A DNA stretch of 50,432 bases from JACKNG01 sp040904625. GTDB lineage: Bacteria > Pseudomonadota > Gammaproteobacteria > Ga0077536. The position numbers and the translations under genes are program-made. The notes under the pieces are model-generated. The model was not told the DNA's origin, made no database searches, and worked only from the letters and a program-made list of their open reading frames with translations. The stretch covers positions 1-50,432 of the forward strand of contig JBBDTC010000071.1 of the NCBI GenBank assembly GCA_040904625.1. Direction: 5' to 3'. Of this stretch, positions 1 through 9,262 are shown one piece after another (position 1 is the stretch's first letter; each line of letters starts with the position of its first letter).

Positions 1-4
1 TTGG

Positions 5-12
5 CCTCCTTA
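5..12 (-). promoter_or_regulatory. Shine-Dalgarno site of a divergent gene beyond the left edge
   Basis: Read on the minus strand this is TAAGGAGG, a near-perfect ribosome binding site, 4 nt from the window edge. It implies a minus-strand gene starting just outside the window, divergent from pmbA. In many gammaproteobacteria yjgA is the divergent neighbour of pmbA, but that identity is inference. Confidence 0.5.
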
Positions 13-134
13 CAGGGGCAACAGCACCGAACAATGAAAGATCAACAGGCCCTAGTGTAACTGGGAGCGGCAAAGCGGCTCAAAGCCTGGCAGGCCCGTC
101 GCGCGGATGGCCGCGAAGCGGTTAGGATAGTCGC

Positions 135-1481
135 ATGAACCGCCCTCAACTGACCGATTTCAACGCCCCCGAAATTCTCGACAAACTCGTCTGCGACGTT
201 GTGGCGATGGCCGCTGTGCCGGATATCGACGGCGCCGAGGTCGCGATCTCGGCGGGCGAGGGGCTCGCCGTGACGGTACGCGGGGGCACCTGTGAGACGG
301 TCGAGCACGAACGCGACAAGTCGCTTGCCGTGACCCTTTACAGCGGCGGGCGCAAGGGCAGCGCCACGAGTTCGGATTTCAGTACCGCGGCACTCCGCGA
401 AACCGTCGCCGCCGCCCGCGAAATCGCGCTGCACGGCGAGCCCGATCCCTGGGCAGGCCTCGCCGATCCGGCTTGGCTGGCGCGAGACGTGCCCGAACTC
501 GACCTCGATCACCCCTGGGAGTTGGAAGCCGAGGCCGCGATCGCCCTCGCGCTCGACTGCGAACGTGCCGCACTCGGACAGGACAAACGCCTCAAGCAAT
601 CCGACGGCGCGAGCGTGAACCGCTACCGCGGCACTCGGGCCTACGCCAACAGCCAGGGTTTCCACGGCGCCTACCGTGGTACGCGCCACGGCATCAGCGC
701 GGTCATGATCGCGGCCGATGACGACGGCATGCAGCGCGGTTACTGGTATTCGACGAGCCGCGACCCGGCGACGCTGGAGGATGCCGCGGAAATCGGCCGC
801 ACCGCAGCGCGCCGCACCGTTGCCAAACTCGGCGCGCGGCGCGTGGCGACCACCAGCCTGCCGGTTATCTACGAACCACGCGTGGCGGCCAGTCTGCTCG
901 GTCATTTGTTGAGCGCGATCACGGGCGGCGCGCAATATCGTCGCGCTTCTTTCCTGCTCGACGCGCTCGGCACGAATGTGATGCCCGCCTTTCTCGACCT
1001 CACCGAACAACCGCATCTCGCGGGTGCGCTCGGCAGTGCCCCGTTTGACGGCGATGGCATCGCCACGCGCGCCAAGACCATCGTCGGGCGCGGCGTGCTC
1101 GAGACGTATCTGCTCAGCGCTTATGCTGCGCGTCGACTCGGCCGCGAGCCAACCGGCAATGCAGGCGGTTCGCACAACATCGTGCTGACACCCGGCACGC
1201 GTTCGCTAGAGGCGATGATCGCCGATCAGGACCGCGCCCTGCTGGTGACCGATCTGATGGGATTCGGTATCAACATGGTGACCGGCGACTATTCGCGCGG
1301 TGCGAGCGGTTTTCTCATCGAGCGCGGAGAAATCGCCCACGCGGTCGAGGAGATCACCATCGCCGGCAACCTCAAGGAAATGCTGCGCGGGATCGTCGAG
1401 GTCGGCGCCGATGTCGAACTGCAGGCACCGCTGCGTACCGGTTCCATCCTGATCGAGCGCATGGCGATCGCAGGCGCGTGA
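135..1481 (+). CDS. pmbA: Metalloprotease-related protein PmbA/TldE
   Basis: A 448-residue protein of the TldD/PmbA family, the usual full length. In the family, TldD and PmbA (TldE) form a heterodimer that degrades or matures small peptides such as microcin B17 and CcdA. TldD supplies the metal site and PmbA the partner surface. The N-terminal domain includes a GGRKGSATSSDF stretch near residue 80, and the C-terminal part has the typical GNAGGSHNIVL and MGFGINMVTGDYSRGASGF stretches. No zinc-binding HExxxH motif is seen, as expected for PmbA. The ATG at 135 is preceded by TTAGGA. tldD is not in this window. The gene ends 42 bp before the MoxR gene and may be cotranscribed with it. Confidence 0.93.
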   Translation: MNRPQLTDFNAPEILDKLVCDVVAMAAVPDIDGAEVAISAGEGLAVTVRGGTCETVEHERDKSLAVTLYSGGRKGSATSSDFSTAALRETVAAAREIALHGEPDPWAGLADPAWLARDVPELDLDHPWELEAEAAIALALDCERAALGQDKRLKQSDGASVNRYRGTRAYANSQGFHGAYRGTRHGISAVMIAADDDGMQRGYWYSTSRDPATLEDAAEIGRTAARRTVAKLGARRVATTSLPVIYEPRVAASLLGHLLSAITGGAQYRRASFLLDALGTNVMPAFLDLTEQPHLAGALGSAPFDGDGIATRAKTIVGRGVLETYLLSAYAARRLGREPTGNAGGSHNIVLTPGTRSLEAMIADQDRALLVTDLMGFGINMVTGDYSRGASGFLIERGEIAHAVEEITIAGNLKEMLRGIVEVGADVELQAPLRTGSILIERMAIAGA

Positions 1482-1523
1482 ACAAGGCTGCCGCTACCAC
1501 CGCATTCCGGACGAGACCGAAAC

Positions 1524-2480
1524 ATGGAATTACGCAATCGGGCGATGCCCTCTGCCCACGCCACGCAGGCCGAAACGCAGGCGGTCATCGCCGCCGCGTC
1601 GCGCATCGTAGTGGGCAAAGCCACCGAGATCCGACTCGCGTTGGCTTGCCTGCTGGCACGTGGACATTTGCTGATCGAAGATCTTCCCGGCGTCGGCAAG
1701 ACCACCCTGGCTCATCTCCTCGCACGCTTGCTCGGGCTGGGATTCCAACGTATCCAGTTCACCAGCGATCTGCTGCCGGCCGACATCACCGGTGTCTACG
1801 TCTACGACCGCGACAGCGGTGAATTCCGCTTCCACGCCGGCCCGGTATTTACCAATGTCGTCCTCGCCGACGAAATCAACCGTGCCACTCCGCGGGCCCA
1901 GAGCGCGCTCCTCGAAGCCATGGAAGAAGGCCAGGTCACGGTCGAGAATCATACCCACAGTCTGCCCCAACCGTTCTTCGTCATCGCCACGCAGAACCCA
2001 CTCGAGCAAATAGGCACCTTCCCGCTGCCGGAATCGCAGCTCGATCGATTCTTGATGTGTATTTCTCTCGGCTACCCCGATCGCGCCGCCGAACGGGCGC
2101 TGCTCACCGGCAGCGACCGTCGCACACTGCTGGCCGAGCAAGAACCCGTGCTCGACGCAGCCGTGCTCGGCAATCTGCAGGCAGCCGTGTTGGCCGTCCA
2201 TGTCAGTGACGCGCTGATAGATTACGTCCAGGAACTGCTCGATCACACCCGAACCTCATCCAGCTTCGCCACCGGTCTGTCGCCGCGGGCCGGCCTCGCA
2301 CTGCTGCGTGCGGCACGCGCCTGGGCCTTGATCGATGGGCGCAATCACGTGCTGCCTGATGACATTCAAGCCGTGCTGCCCGCCGTCGCGGTGCATCGCT
2401 TGCGACCCGCCGCCGGCAGTGAGACTGACGAGACCGCGCGCATTATCGAGGCGCTGATCGCGGCCGTCCCGATCCCGTGA
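1524..2480 (+). CDS. MoxR-family AAA+ ATPase
   Basis: A 318-residue AAA+ ATPase. Walker A is GVGKTT near residue 57 and Walker B is VLADEINRATPRAQ near residue 113; the sensor-like IATQNP lies near residue 153. These are MoxR/RavA hallmarks (AAA_3 family). MoxR proteins act as chaperone-like activators of partner proteins, often with von Willebrand or DUF58 proteins. Its GTGA overlap with the DUF58 gene, which overlaps the transglutaminase gene in turn, shows one operon. The client of this system is not known. A second in-frame ATG at 1545 is possible; neither start has a strong ribosome site. Confidence 0.92.
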   Translation: MELRNRAMPSAHATQAETQAVIAAASRIVVGKATEIRLALACLLARGHLLIEDLPGVGKTTLAHLLARLLGLGFQRIQFTSDLLPADITGVYVYDRDSGEFRFHAGPVFTNVVLADEINRATPRAQSALLEAMEEGQVTVENHTHSLPQPFFVIATQNPLEQIGTFPLPESQLDRFLMCISLGYPDRAAERALLTGSDRRTLLAEQEPVLDAAVLGNLQAAVLAVHVSDALIDYVQELLDHTRTSSSFATGLSPRAGLALLRAARAWALIDGRNHVLPDDIQAVLPAVAVHRLRPAAGSETDETARIIEALIAAVPIP

Positions 2481-3433
2481 CGAAGCCGGGCAACGGGCCG
2501 GCCGTCCAGGTACTCGAGCGGCGCAGCGTCTACATCTTCCCGACCCGTGCAGGGTTCACACTGGCTGCCATGCTGGTGGTGATCCTCCTCGGCGCCATTA
2601 ATTACGACAATGCGCTGGGCTATCTGCTGGCTTTTCTGCTGGGGAGCCTGGTGCTGGTCGCGATGCTTCACACCTATCGCAATCTGGTTGGAGTCGGGTT
2701 TCGCGGCGCCCGCGCGGTTGCCGTGTTCGCTGGCGAACCCGCGCGATTCGAGTGCTTGATCGACAACCCGACGCCGCGCACGCGGCTGGCATTACGCCTC
2801 AAATACTGGCCACGCGGACTCGATCGACGCGCGCGGCGACAGCTCAAAGGTCTGGAGAGCAGCTTCAATCTGGACCCGCATTCCAATCACTACGTGCCCA
2901 TCACGATAAAGACCCGACAACGTGGTTGGCTGCCGCTCGCGCGAATTGCGCTGAACACCGATTACCCACTCGGCATCCTGCGCGCCTGGGCCTACTTCGA
3001 GAGTCACGAACAATGCCTGGTCTATCCCAGGCCGCGCGGCCGGCTGCCGCTACCCTATGCCCCGGTAGCGACGGCCGGGAATGCGACCCAGAGGACCGCC
3101 GGCGTCGACGACTTTGCTGGCTTGCGTCGTTACGTCTCGGGCGATTCGGTACGGGCAATCGCCTGGCGCACCCTCGCCAGAGGCCAGGAACTCATGGTCA
3201 AACGCTTCCAGGGACCATCCGGCGCAGAGATTTGGCTGACCTGGGCAGCCGTTGCGCCACTTGCCGACATCGAGACCCGACTGTCGCAACTGTGTGCCTG
3301 GGTATTGGCGGCCGAGCGATCGGGCATGCGCTACGGGCTCGATATCCCGGGCAGCAGGCAGCCGCCGGCGTCAGGTGCGCGCCATCGCGACGCTTGCCTG
3401 CGCGCGCTCGCCTTGTTTCCGCCAATGCCATGA
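2477..3433 (+). CDS. DUF58 domain membrane protein
   Basis: A 318-residue protein. Two adjacent hydrophobic segments lie near residues 20-60 (FTLAAMLVVILLG, then LAFLLGSLVLVAML). They are followed by a soluble region with the DUF58 signature RYVSGDSVRAIAWRTLAR around residue 220. DUF58 proteins occur beside MoxR ATPases and are thought to be membrane-linked adaptors; the precise role is unknown. It begins with GTG overlapping the MoxR stop (GTGA), and its own stop overlaps the next start (ATGA). Translational coupling of all three genes is therefore likely. Confidence 0.88.
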   Translation: MTKPGNGPAVQVLERRSVYIFPTRAGFTLAAMLVVILLGAINYDNALGYLLAFLLGSLVLVAMLHTYRNLVGVGFRGARAVAVFAGEPARFECLIDNPTPRTRLALRLKYWPRGLDRRARRQLKGLESSFNLDPHSNHYVPITIKTRQRGWLPLARIALNTDYPLGILRAWAYFESHEQCLVYPRPRGRLPLPYAPVATAGNATQRTAGVDDFAGLRRYVSGDSVRAIAWRTLARGQELMVKRFQGPSGAEIWLTWAAVAPLADIETRLSQLCAWVLAAERSGMRYGLDIPGSRQPPASGARHRDACLRALALFPPMP

Positions 3434-5403
3434 AAGCCGACGAGCTCAGTGTGCGCGAAGTGAGCTGGCTGGCCGCCGCACTCGTCGGCGGCCTCGTGCC
3501 GCACATGCAACGCATACCCGTGCTGCTCTCGGTCGGTTTCGTCGGTGTGGTCCTGTGGCGGGTGCTCGGCGCCTACGGCCGCCTGCCGCTGCCCGATCGC
3601 GCTCATCGCCTGCTTTGGATCAGCAAGCAAATCGTGGCGGTCGCCGCTTTTATCAGCGTCTACATCGCCTATCGCGGACAGCTTGGCCGCGATGCCGGCG
3701 TGGAATTGCTCGCCGCGCTGCTCGGCCTGAAGCTGCTGGAGATGCGCAGCCCACGGGATTATTACCTCGTGGCCTTCCTGTGCTACTTCCTCGTGGTGAC
3801 CAACTTCTTCTATTCGCAGACCATGGCGACAGCCATGTACATGCTGGCTCTGGTCCTGTTCGTGACCACCGTGCTGATACAGTTCAACACGCCATCCGCC
3901 TACCGCCATAGCGGGTCCATGGCAGGCCTGGCGTTGCGCATGACCGTGCAGGCCGTGCCCCTGATGCTGGTCGCCTTCATCCTGTTCCCGCGTCTGCCGG
4001 GACCGTTGTGGGGCTTGCCGCAAGACGCCTTCGACGGTGTCTCGGGGCTCAGCGACGAACTCACTCTCGGCGAGGTCGCACGCCTCGGGCTATCCGACGA
4101 AATCGCATTTCGCGTCGAATTCTCCGGCTCCCAACCGCGTGCCCGAGATCTCTATTGGCGCGGACCGGTGCTGTGGCAAACCGACGGCATAACCTGGCGC
4201 GCAGGTCGCATGGGCAACGAGCCGGCCGGGGCGATCGAACGGCTAGGCCCATCCTACGCGTACCGGGTAACCCTGGAACCGCACCGCGAACGCTGGCTGC
4301 TCGGGCTCGATCGGGTCACACGCACCGAGGGCGCCATCCGCATCACCGCCGACGGCCGCTTGCTTACGACCAATCCGGTGCGGCGACGAAAGATCTACGA
4401 TCTCGAATCGGTCGTCGATTACCGCGACCGCGATCTCAGTGCCGCTGAGCGGCGCGCGGCTCTGGCGCTGCCATCGGACTGGCACCCACGCGCTCGTGCG
4501 CTGGCTGCGACCTGGGCCGAGGGCGGGGTCGCTGCAACGACGATCGCGGAGCGCGCGTTGGCTTTCTACCGCGAAAGCAACTTCTACTATTCGTTGACGC
4601 CACCGCCGCCCGGGACCGACTCCATCGACGGTTTCCTGTTCGATACGCAGGAAGGATTCTGCGAACATTTCGCCGCGTCTTTCGTCGTCCTCATGCGTGC
4701 CGCCGGCGTCCCGGCACGCGTGGTCACGGGCTACCAGGGTGGAGAGTTCAATTCGCTCGCCGACTACTTGATCATTCGCCAGCGCGATGCCCATGCCTGG
4801 GCGGAGATCTACGGTGAAGAGGATGGCTGGGTACGCTTCGATCCGACCGGCGCGGTCGCCCCGGCGCGCGTCTCACTGGGTATCGATACCGTCCTCCCGC
4901 GCCGATCGACCCTGCCCGGCCTCGATCGCGAAGGGATGGGCGGCCTGCTCCTGAGCCGTTTCCGCGATGGCATCGATGCACTGAGCTATAGCTGGAATCA
5001 GTGGGTGCTGGGCTATTCGGCCCAGGCACAAAGGCGCCTGCTCGAGGATCTCGGCTTCGAAGACGTCGACTATGGCGCATTGGTCATCGCCTTGACCCTG
5101 GCCCTGGCTCTGGTCACCGCGGTGCTTGCCGGGTTGCTCCTGCGCAACCCGCGCGCGCGCGTCGATGCCGCCCAGCAAGCCTGGCAGCTCCTGTCCGCAC
5201 GGCTCGCGCGCGTCGGCCTCGCCCGACAGGCCAGCGAAGCGCCGCAAGCGTATGCCGCACGTGTCGCCCTGGCGCGCGCCGACCTCGCGGCGGAGATGAT
5301 CGCCATTACGCACCTTTACACGATGCTGCGCTACGGTCCCGGATCGGCCGATCCAGGACCTCTCTTGCGGCGCGTACGGCGCTTCCGTCCACGTCGCCGC
5401 TGA
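3430..5403 (+). CDS. tgpA: Transglutaminase-like membrane protein (TgpA/DUF3488 family)
   Basis: A 657-residue protein resembling Pseudomonas TgpA, a periplasmic transglutaminase anchored by several membrane helices. The first ~190 residues hold about six hydrophobic segments. The catalytic triad of the transglutaminase core is visible: Cys in GFCEHFAASF, His in RDAHAWAEIY and Asp in RFDPTG. A last membrane helix (ALVIALTLALALVTAVLAGLLL) precedes a cytoplasmic tail resembling DUF4129. I chose the ATG at 3430, which overlaps the DUF58 stop, although the frame stays open further upstream. The natural substrate is not known. Confidence 0.88.
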   Translation: MKADELSVREVSWLAAALVGGLVPHMQRIPVLLSVGFVGVVLWRVLGAYGRLPLPDRAHRLLWISKQIVAVAAFISVYIAYRGQLGRDAGVELLAALLGLKLLEMRSPRDYYLVAFLCYFLVVTNFFYSQTMATAMYMLALVLFVTTVLIQFNTPSAYRHSGSMAGLALRMTVQAVPLMLVAFILFPRLPGPLWGLPQDAFDGVSGLSDELTLGEVARLGLSDEIAFRVEFSGSQPRARDLYWRGPVLWQTDGITWRAGRMGNEPAGAIERLGPSYAYRVTLEPHRERWLLGLDRVTRTEGAIRITADGRLLTTNPVRRRKIYDLESVVDYRDRDLSAAERRAALALPSDWHPRARALAATWAEGGVAATTIAERALAFYRESNFYYSLTPPPPGTDSIDGFLFDTQEGFCEHFAASFVVLMRAAGVPARVVTGYQGGEFNSLADYLIIRQRDAHAWAEIYGEEDGWVRFDPTGAVAPARVSLGIDTVLPRRSTLPGLDREGMGGLLLSRFRDGIDALSYSWNQWVLGYSAQAQRRLLEDLGFEDVDYGALVIALTLALALVTAVLAGLLLRNPRARVDAAQQAWQLLSARLARVGLARQASEAPQAYAARVALARADLAAEMIAITHLYTMLRYGPGSADPGPLLRRVRRFRPRRR

Positions 5404-5474
5404 GCCGGCACCACGTTGCTGCGACGGCCTACGGGATCTGGCTCGGACCGCGGTTTCGCAGCGTCCGCCCGATC

Positions 5475-7220
5475 TCACGTCACCTCGCCCTCGAACCCAG
5501 CGGCATACAGACGCGCATAGGCGCCGCCGGCGGCGAGCAGCTCGGCATGCGTGCCACTTTCGACCACGCTGCCGGCCTCGAGCACGATGATGCGATCGGC
5601 TTGTTCGATGGTAGATAGTCGATGGGCCACGATGAGACTGGTTCGCGCCTTCTGCAGCAGGCTCAGCGCTTCCTGCACGTGGCGCTCTGCTTCGTTGTCC
5701 AGAGCCGCGGTGGCCTCGTCCAGAATCAGAATACGCGCATCCTTGAGCAGGGCGCGCGCGATCGCGACGCGCTGGCGCTGCCCCCCCGAAAGACGCATGC
5801 CATTGTCGCCGACCAGGGTCCCGAGCCCATCGGGCAGATGGCGCACGAAAGCCATCACTTGCGCGCGCTCGGCCGCCGCTTCGATCGCTGCCGGCGGCAT
5901 GTTGCGCAAGGCGCCGTAAGCGATGTTGTTGTAAATAGTGTCGTTGAACAGCACGATATTCTGGCCGACATAGGCGATACCGTCGCGCAGCCCCGCCAGC
6001 GAATACTCGTCGAGTGGAATCGAGTCGATCAGGACGCGGCCGGAAGACGGTTGATAGAAGCGCGGCACCAGGTTGGCGAACGTGGTCTTGCCGGCCCCCG
6101 AACGGCCGACCAGCGCCACCGTTTCGCCGGCCGCGATATCCAGGGTGATGTCGCGCAGCGCCGGAGAGCGGCCGTAGTTCACGCTCACCCGCTCGAAACT
6201 GATGGCGCCTCGCGCGATATGACCGTGTGTTCCCGCATCGTCTTCAGTCGCCGTATCGACGAGTGCAAACACCGATTCCGCGGCGGCCAGACCGCGCTGG
6301 AGGAATTCGTTGGCACCGGCGAGACGCTTGACCGGCGGCAGGATCAGAGCGGTTGCCGTGACAAACGCGATGAAATCGCCGCGGGTGATGCCGCTCGCGG
6401 CCGCTTCGCGCAGTGCCATGACGATCATCAACGCGATGCCAAGGGCGACGATGAGCTGAATCAACGGCACCATCATCGCGCTGGTTCGCACCACTTTCAT
6501 GTGGAATTTACGCGCGTCACTGTTGGCCCCCTCGAAGCGCTCATTCTCCCAGGTATAACCGTTGAAGACCTTGATCTCGCGTTGGCCGCGCACCGCCTCT
6601 TCGGCCACCTGGTTGATGGCGCCGACCGACTCCTGCAGGCGACGGCTCATCGCACGCATGCGACCAGACACACGGCGCACGACGATCGCGATGGGCGGCG
6701 CGAACAGCAGCAGCAAGAGCGCCAGGCGCCAATTCAGATACAGCAGATAGCCGAGCAGGACCACGACCATCGCCGAATCCTTGACCAACACGGAGATGAC
6801 CCGCGTCGTGGCCTGCGAAACCTGCGTCACATCGAAAGTGAATTTGGAGATCAATTCACCCGCGCTGCGGCTGTCGAAAAATGGCGCAGGCAGGCGCACC
6901 AGGGTGTGAAACATGGCTGTGCGCAGGTCCGCCATGGTGCGCTGCGAGACCCAGGCCAGGGCGACCGTGCCCACATAGCCGAGTACGCCGCGCAAAATGA
7001 AAAGACCGATCAGTAATAGCGGGATGAAGTAGGTTCGCTGCGCTTGACCGGCATCGAAACCCTCGTCGATGAGCGGCTTGAGCAGCGCGGGCAGCATCCA
7101 CTCCGTTGCCGCCAACGCAATCATGGCCAATACCGACAGTGCGAACACGCGCCAGTAGGGCTTTACATGACCGAGCAGGCGCAGATAGATGCCCGTGGCG
7201 TGGGCGTCGAGAAAGCGCAT
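5475..7220 (-). CDS. msbA: Lipid A export ABC transporter MsbA
   Basis: A 581-residue half-transporter, the usual MsbA length. MsbA flips core lipid A across the inner membrane at the cost of ATP. Six transmembrane helices fill residues ~20-310 and an ABC domain follows. That domain has Walker A GRSGAGKTT, signature LSGGQRQRVAIARALL, Walker B ILILDEATAALD and the H-loop in VAHRLST. The start at 7220 (MRFLDAHATG) is preferred to one at 7271, because a GGGGGA ribosome site lies just before it and the extra 17 residues look non-coding. The gene is divergent from parA and convergent with the transglutaminase gene. lpxK, a frequent partner, is not nearby. Confidence 0.9.
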   Translation of the reverse strand: MRFLDAHATGIYLRLLGHVKPYWRVFALSVLAMIALAATEWMLPALLKPLIDEGFDAGQAQRTYFIPLLLIGLFILRGVLGYVGTVALAWVSQRTMADLRTAMFHTLVRLPAPFFDSRSAGELISKFTFDVTQVSQATTRVISVLVKDSAMVVVLLGYLLYLNWRLALLLLLFAPPIAIVVRRVSGRMRAMSRRLQESVGAINQVAEEAVRGQREIKVFNGYTWENERFEGANSDARKFHMKVVRTSAMMVPLIQLIVALGIALMIVMALREAAASGITRGDFIAFVTATALILPPVKRLAGANEFLQRGLAAAESVFALVDTATEDDAGTHGHIARGAISFERVSVNYGRSPALRDITLDIAAGETVALVGRSGAGKTTFANLVPRFYQPSSGRVLIDSIPLDEYSLAGLRDGIAYVGQNIVLFNDTIYNNIAYGALRNMPPAAIEAAAERAQVMAFVRHLPDGLGTLVGDNGMRLSGGQRQRVAIARALLKDARILILDEATAALDNEAERHVQEALSLLQKARTSLIVAHRLSTIEQADRIIVLEAGSVVESGTHAELLAAGGAYARLYAAGFEGEVT

Positions 7221-7286
7221 GGCGCCATTGTCCCCCGGCCTCCGGCAATTTGCACCTGCAGCGAAAATCATCGGGAGGGAGAGCCG

Positions 7287-7336
7287 GACGGGATGGATCG
7301 GCGTTCCAAATAGCTGAGCTATTCAGCCATGAGCCC
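7287..7336 (+). repeat. Partial type I palindromic element (right half only)
   Basis: This 50-bp stretch starts with GACGGGATGGATCGGCGTTC and ends with GAGCCC. It matches the right half of the 157-bp elements at 33134, 39948 and 50219. The left half and its inverted repeat are missing, so it looks truncated. It is followed by TTATACT, as is the copy at 39948, and ends 39 bp before the parA start. Confidence 0.75.
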
Positions 7337-7337
7337 T

Positions 7338-7343
7338 TATACT
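7338..7343 (+). promoter_or_regulatory. Possible -10 element of parA
   Basis: TATACT (4 of 6 to 5 of 6 to the -10 consensus depending on weighting) starts 38 bp before the parA ATG. It directly abuts the end of the partial palindromic element. No good -35 box is visible at 17-18 bp (CTGAGC), so the promoter call is tentative. Confidence 0.35.
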
Positions 7344-7375
7344 ACGGCCGTCCGGAGTGAGCAGAGGGGAGCTCG

Positions 7376-8041
7376 ATGCGCACGATTCTGGTACTCAACG
7401 CCAAAGGTGGCAGCGGCAAGACCACAATCGCGACCAATCTCGCCGGCTACTATGCGAGCAGCGGAGCCCGCGTCGCGCTGGCCGATTTCGACCCACAGGG
7501 GTCGAGTATCGACTGGTTGGCGCAGCGCGGCGCGGAGCATCCGCGCATCCACGGCGTCGAGGCTCATCGACGCGGTCTGCGCGTACCGCGCAGCACCGAA
7601 GTGGTGATCATGGATGCCCCGTCGCGGACGCACGAAGCCAACCTCGTGAACCTCTTGCGCCGCGCTCAAACAGCCGTCATACCGGTGGTGCCGTCACCCG
7701 TCGATATCCGGGCCGCCCAACGCTTTTTCGGCGAACTGCGCGACCTGCGCCCGCAGATCCACAGCGACATCAAAATCGCCACCGTTGCCAGCCGTGTGCG
7801 CGAAGCCGCCCGCTCTGCTGAAGAGCTGGAAGACTTTCTGTTCGACTTGAAGCTGCCTTCGGGCCGCCGCTTTCCATTCCTGACCTGGATTCGGCAGAGC
7901 GCGCACTATCTCAAAGCAGCCGAGCGGGGATTGTCGATTTTCGAGTTCGCGCCGCTGGCGACGGCGGCCGACCGGGAATACTGGCAGCCGCTGCTGCGCT
8001 GGCTGGCGAACCCGCGCAGCCTGCCCGGCGGCACCGGCTGA
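7376..8041 (+). CDS. Orphan ParA/MinD-family ATPase
   Basis: A 221-residue ATPase with the deviant Walker A motif KGGSGKTT at residues ~10-17, DFDPQGSS near residue 40 and a MDAPS switch-type motif near residue 81. Family members position DNA or protein cargo (chromosome, plasmid, chemoreceptor or pilus machinery). No parB or parS is visible nearby and the gene stands alone between msbA and hemY, so its cargo cannot be inferred. AGAGGGGAG before the ATG is a good ribosome site. The gene stops 6 bp before the convergent hemY stop, leaving almost no room for a terminator. Confidence 0.88.
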   Translation: MRTILVLNAKGGSGKTTIATNLAGYYASSGARVALADFDPQGSSIDWLAQRGAEHPRIHGVEAHRRGLRVPRSTEVVIMDAPSRTHEANLVNLLRRAQTAVIPVVPSPVDIRAAQRFFGELRDLRPQIHSDIKIATVASRVREAARSAEELEDFLFDLKLPSGRRFPFLTWIRQSAHYLKAAERGLSIFEFAPLATAADREYWQPLLRWLANPRSLPGGTG

Positions 8042-8047
8042 GGAAGC

Positions 8048-9262
8048 TCAGTCGTCCCCGGGCGGTGGCAGGGCTGCCCGCGGACTGGCTCCTATGGCCA
8101 ACGCCAGACCCGCGCGGCGATGCGCGGCAGCACTGGCCTCGTCGCCCGTCGCTTCGGCGATTTCTGCCCGCAGTTCGAGCAGCAGCGGGCTCGGCGCATG
8201 GCCCATCAGGTATTCGACATGCGTGCCGGCCTGACCCCATAAGCCGGCGCGAATGGCTTGGCGGGCGCGCGCCAGGCGCAGCCCGGGATCGTCGGCTCGG
8301 GTCACCGCCCAGGCTTCGAGCTTGCGCAGTTGTCGTGCCGGCGGTTCACAGCGTATCTCGCCGTAAAGCGCAGCCAGAGAGGAATCCCAACGCCGTTCCA
8401 GACGCTTGCGGACCAATTCTTCGGCCTGGTCGTCGGCGCCCAGCCGACACAGGGCACGGACGTACGCACTGAGCACTTCGGGTTCTGCGCGCAGATGCTT
8501 GCTCAATGCGCGCCAACGTGAGCGCAGCGCCTCGAGCGACAAATCCGTCTGGCCCAGCACGGCCGCAACGCTGGCACGCTCCATGACATTGGCCTCATCG
8601 TGGGCCAGCACGTGATCGCGACGCAGATCGGGCAGCAAGGTCAACAAGCCTTCGTGGTCGTGCGTGTCGCGGGCGATGATCATGCGCAGGCGCAGAACCT
8701 GCGGGTTACCGCTCTCGGCTCGGGCCAGCTTGTCGACCAGCGGCCGAGCCTCGGTGAGCTGGCCGTTTTCGACCAACCATTCGGCACGCTTGAGTAAAAA
8801 GACGTGCTGCGATTCAGGCCGCGCCTCGGCTGCCAGAGTCAGGTAGTTGTCGCGCCGGGCCGGTGCGTGTGCCGCCTGCGCGGCGGCAGCGGCGGCGAGA
8901 TAATGGGCTTCAGGCTGTGCATCATCATCGATGCCGCCACGAAACAAGCGCTCGGCACGGTTGAAATCGCCGGCAGCCATGGCCATCAGGCCGCGGGCGA
9001 GTGAATCGTGTGCACGCCGCGAACGCCGCCTGTCGGCCCGCTGGCGCCAACGGATACGCGCGCGGCCAAGATAGGCAAGAAAATTGATCAGGCCGTGCAG
9101 TGCCAGAAATGCCACCAGCAGGGCGACGACGAAGAACGCGAACGTCGTCCGCACCACGGTACCGCCGTAGCCAATCACGATGAATCCGGGATCTTCGGCC
9201 ACGTAATGGCCCGCCACGACCGCGACTGCCAACGCGAGCAGGGCGATGAAAACCAGCTTCAT
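8048..9262 (-). CDS. hemY: HemY membrane protein of the haem operon
   Basis: A 404-residue protein of the proteobacterial HemY type, unrelated to protoporphyrinogen oxidase. Two N-terminal membrane helices (residues 1-20 and ~40-65) are followed by a long alpha-helical region rich in Ala, Arg and Leu, typical of tetratricopeptide-like repeats. It is thought to scaffold late haem synthesis steps. The gene overlaps hemX by ATGA and is the last gene of hemC-hemD-hemX-hemY. Confidence 0.88.
   Translation of the reverse strand: MKLVFIALLALAVAVVAGHYVAEDPGFIVIGYGGTVVRTTFAFFVVALLVAFLALHGLINFLAYLGRARIRWRQRADRRRSRRAHDSLARGLMAMAAGDFNRAERLFRGGIDDDAQPEAHYLAAAAAAQAAHAPARRDNYLTLAAEARPESQHVFLLKRAEWLVENGQLTEARPLVDKLARAESGNPQVLRLRMIIARDTHDHEGLLTLLPDLRRDHVLAHDEANVMERASVAAVLGQTDLSLEALRSRWRALSKHLRAEPEVLSAYVRALCRLGADDQAEELVRKRLERRWDSSLAALYGEIRCEPPARQLRKLEAWAVTRADDPGLRLARARQAIRAGLWGQAGTHVEYLMGHAPSPLLLELRAEIAEATGDEASAAAHRRAGLALAIGASPRAALPPPGDD

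Noticed and set aside
42..1175. 377-codon minus-strand frame opposite pmbA
   Set aside because: Shadow of pmbA; no family motif and no ribosome site at its start.
5622..7016. Long plus-strand frame opposite msbA
   Set aside because: Antisense to conserved ABC transporter motifs; product is His/Gln/Arg-rich with no fold or start signal.
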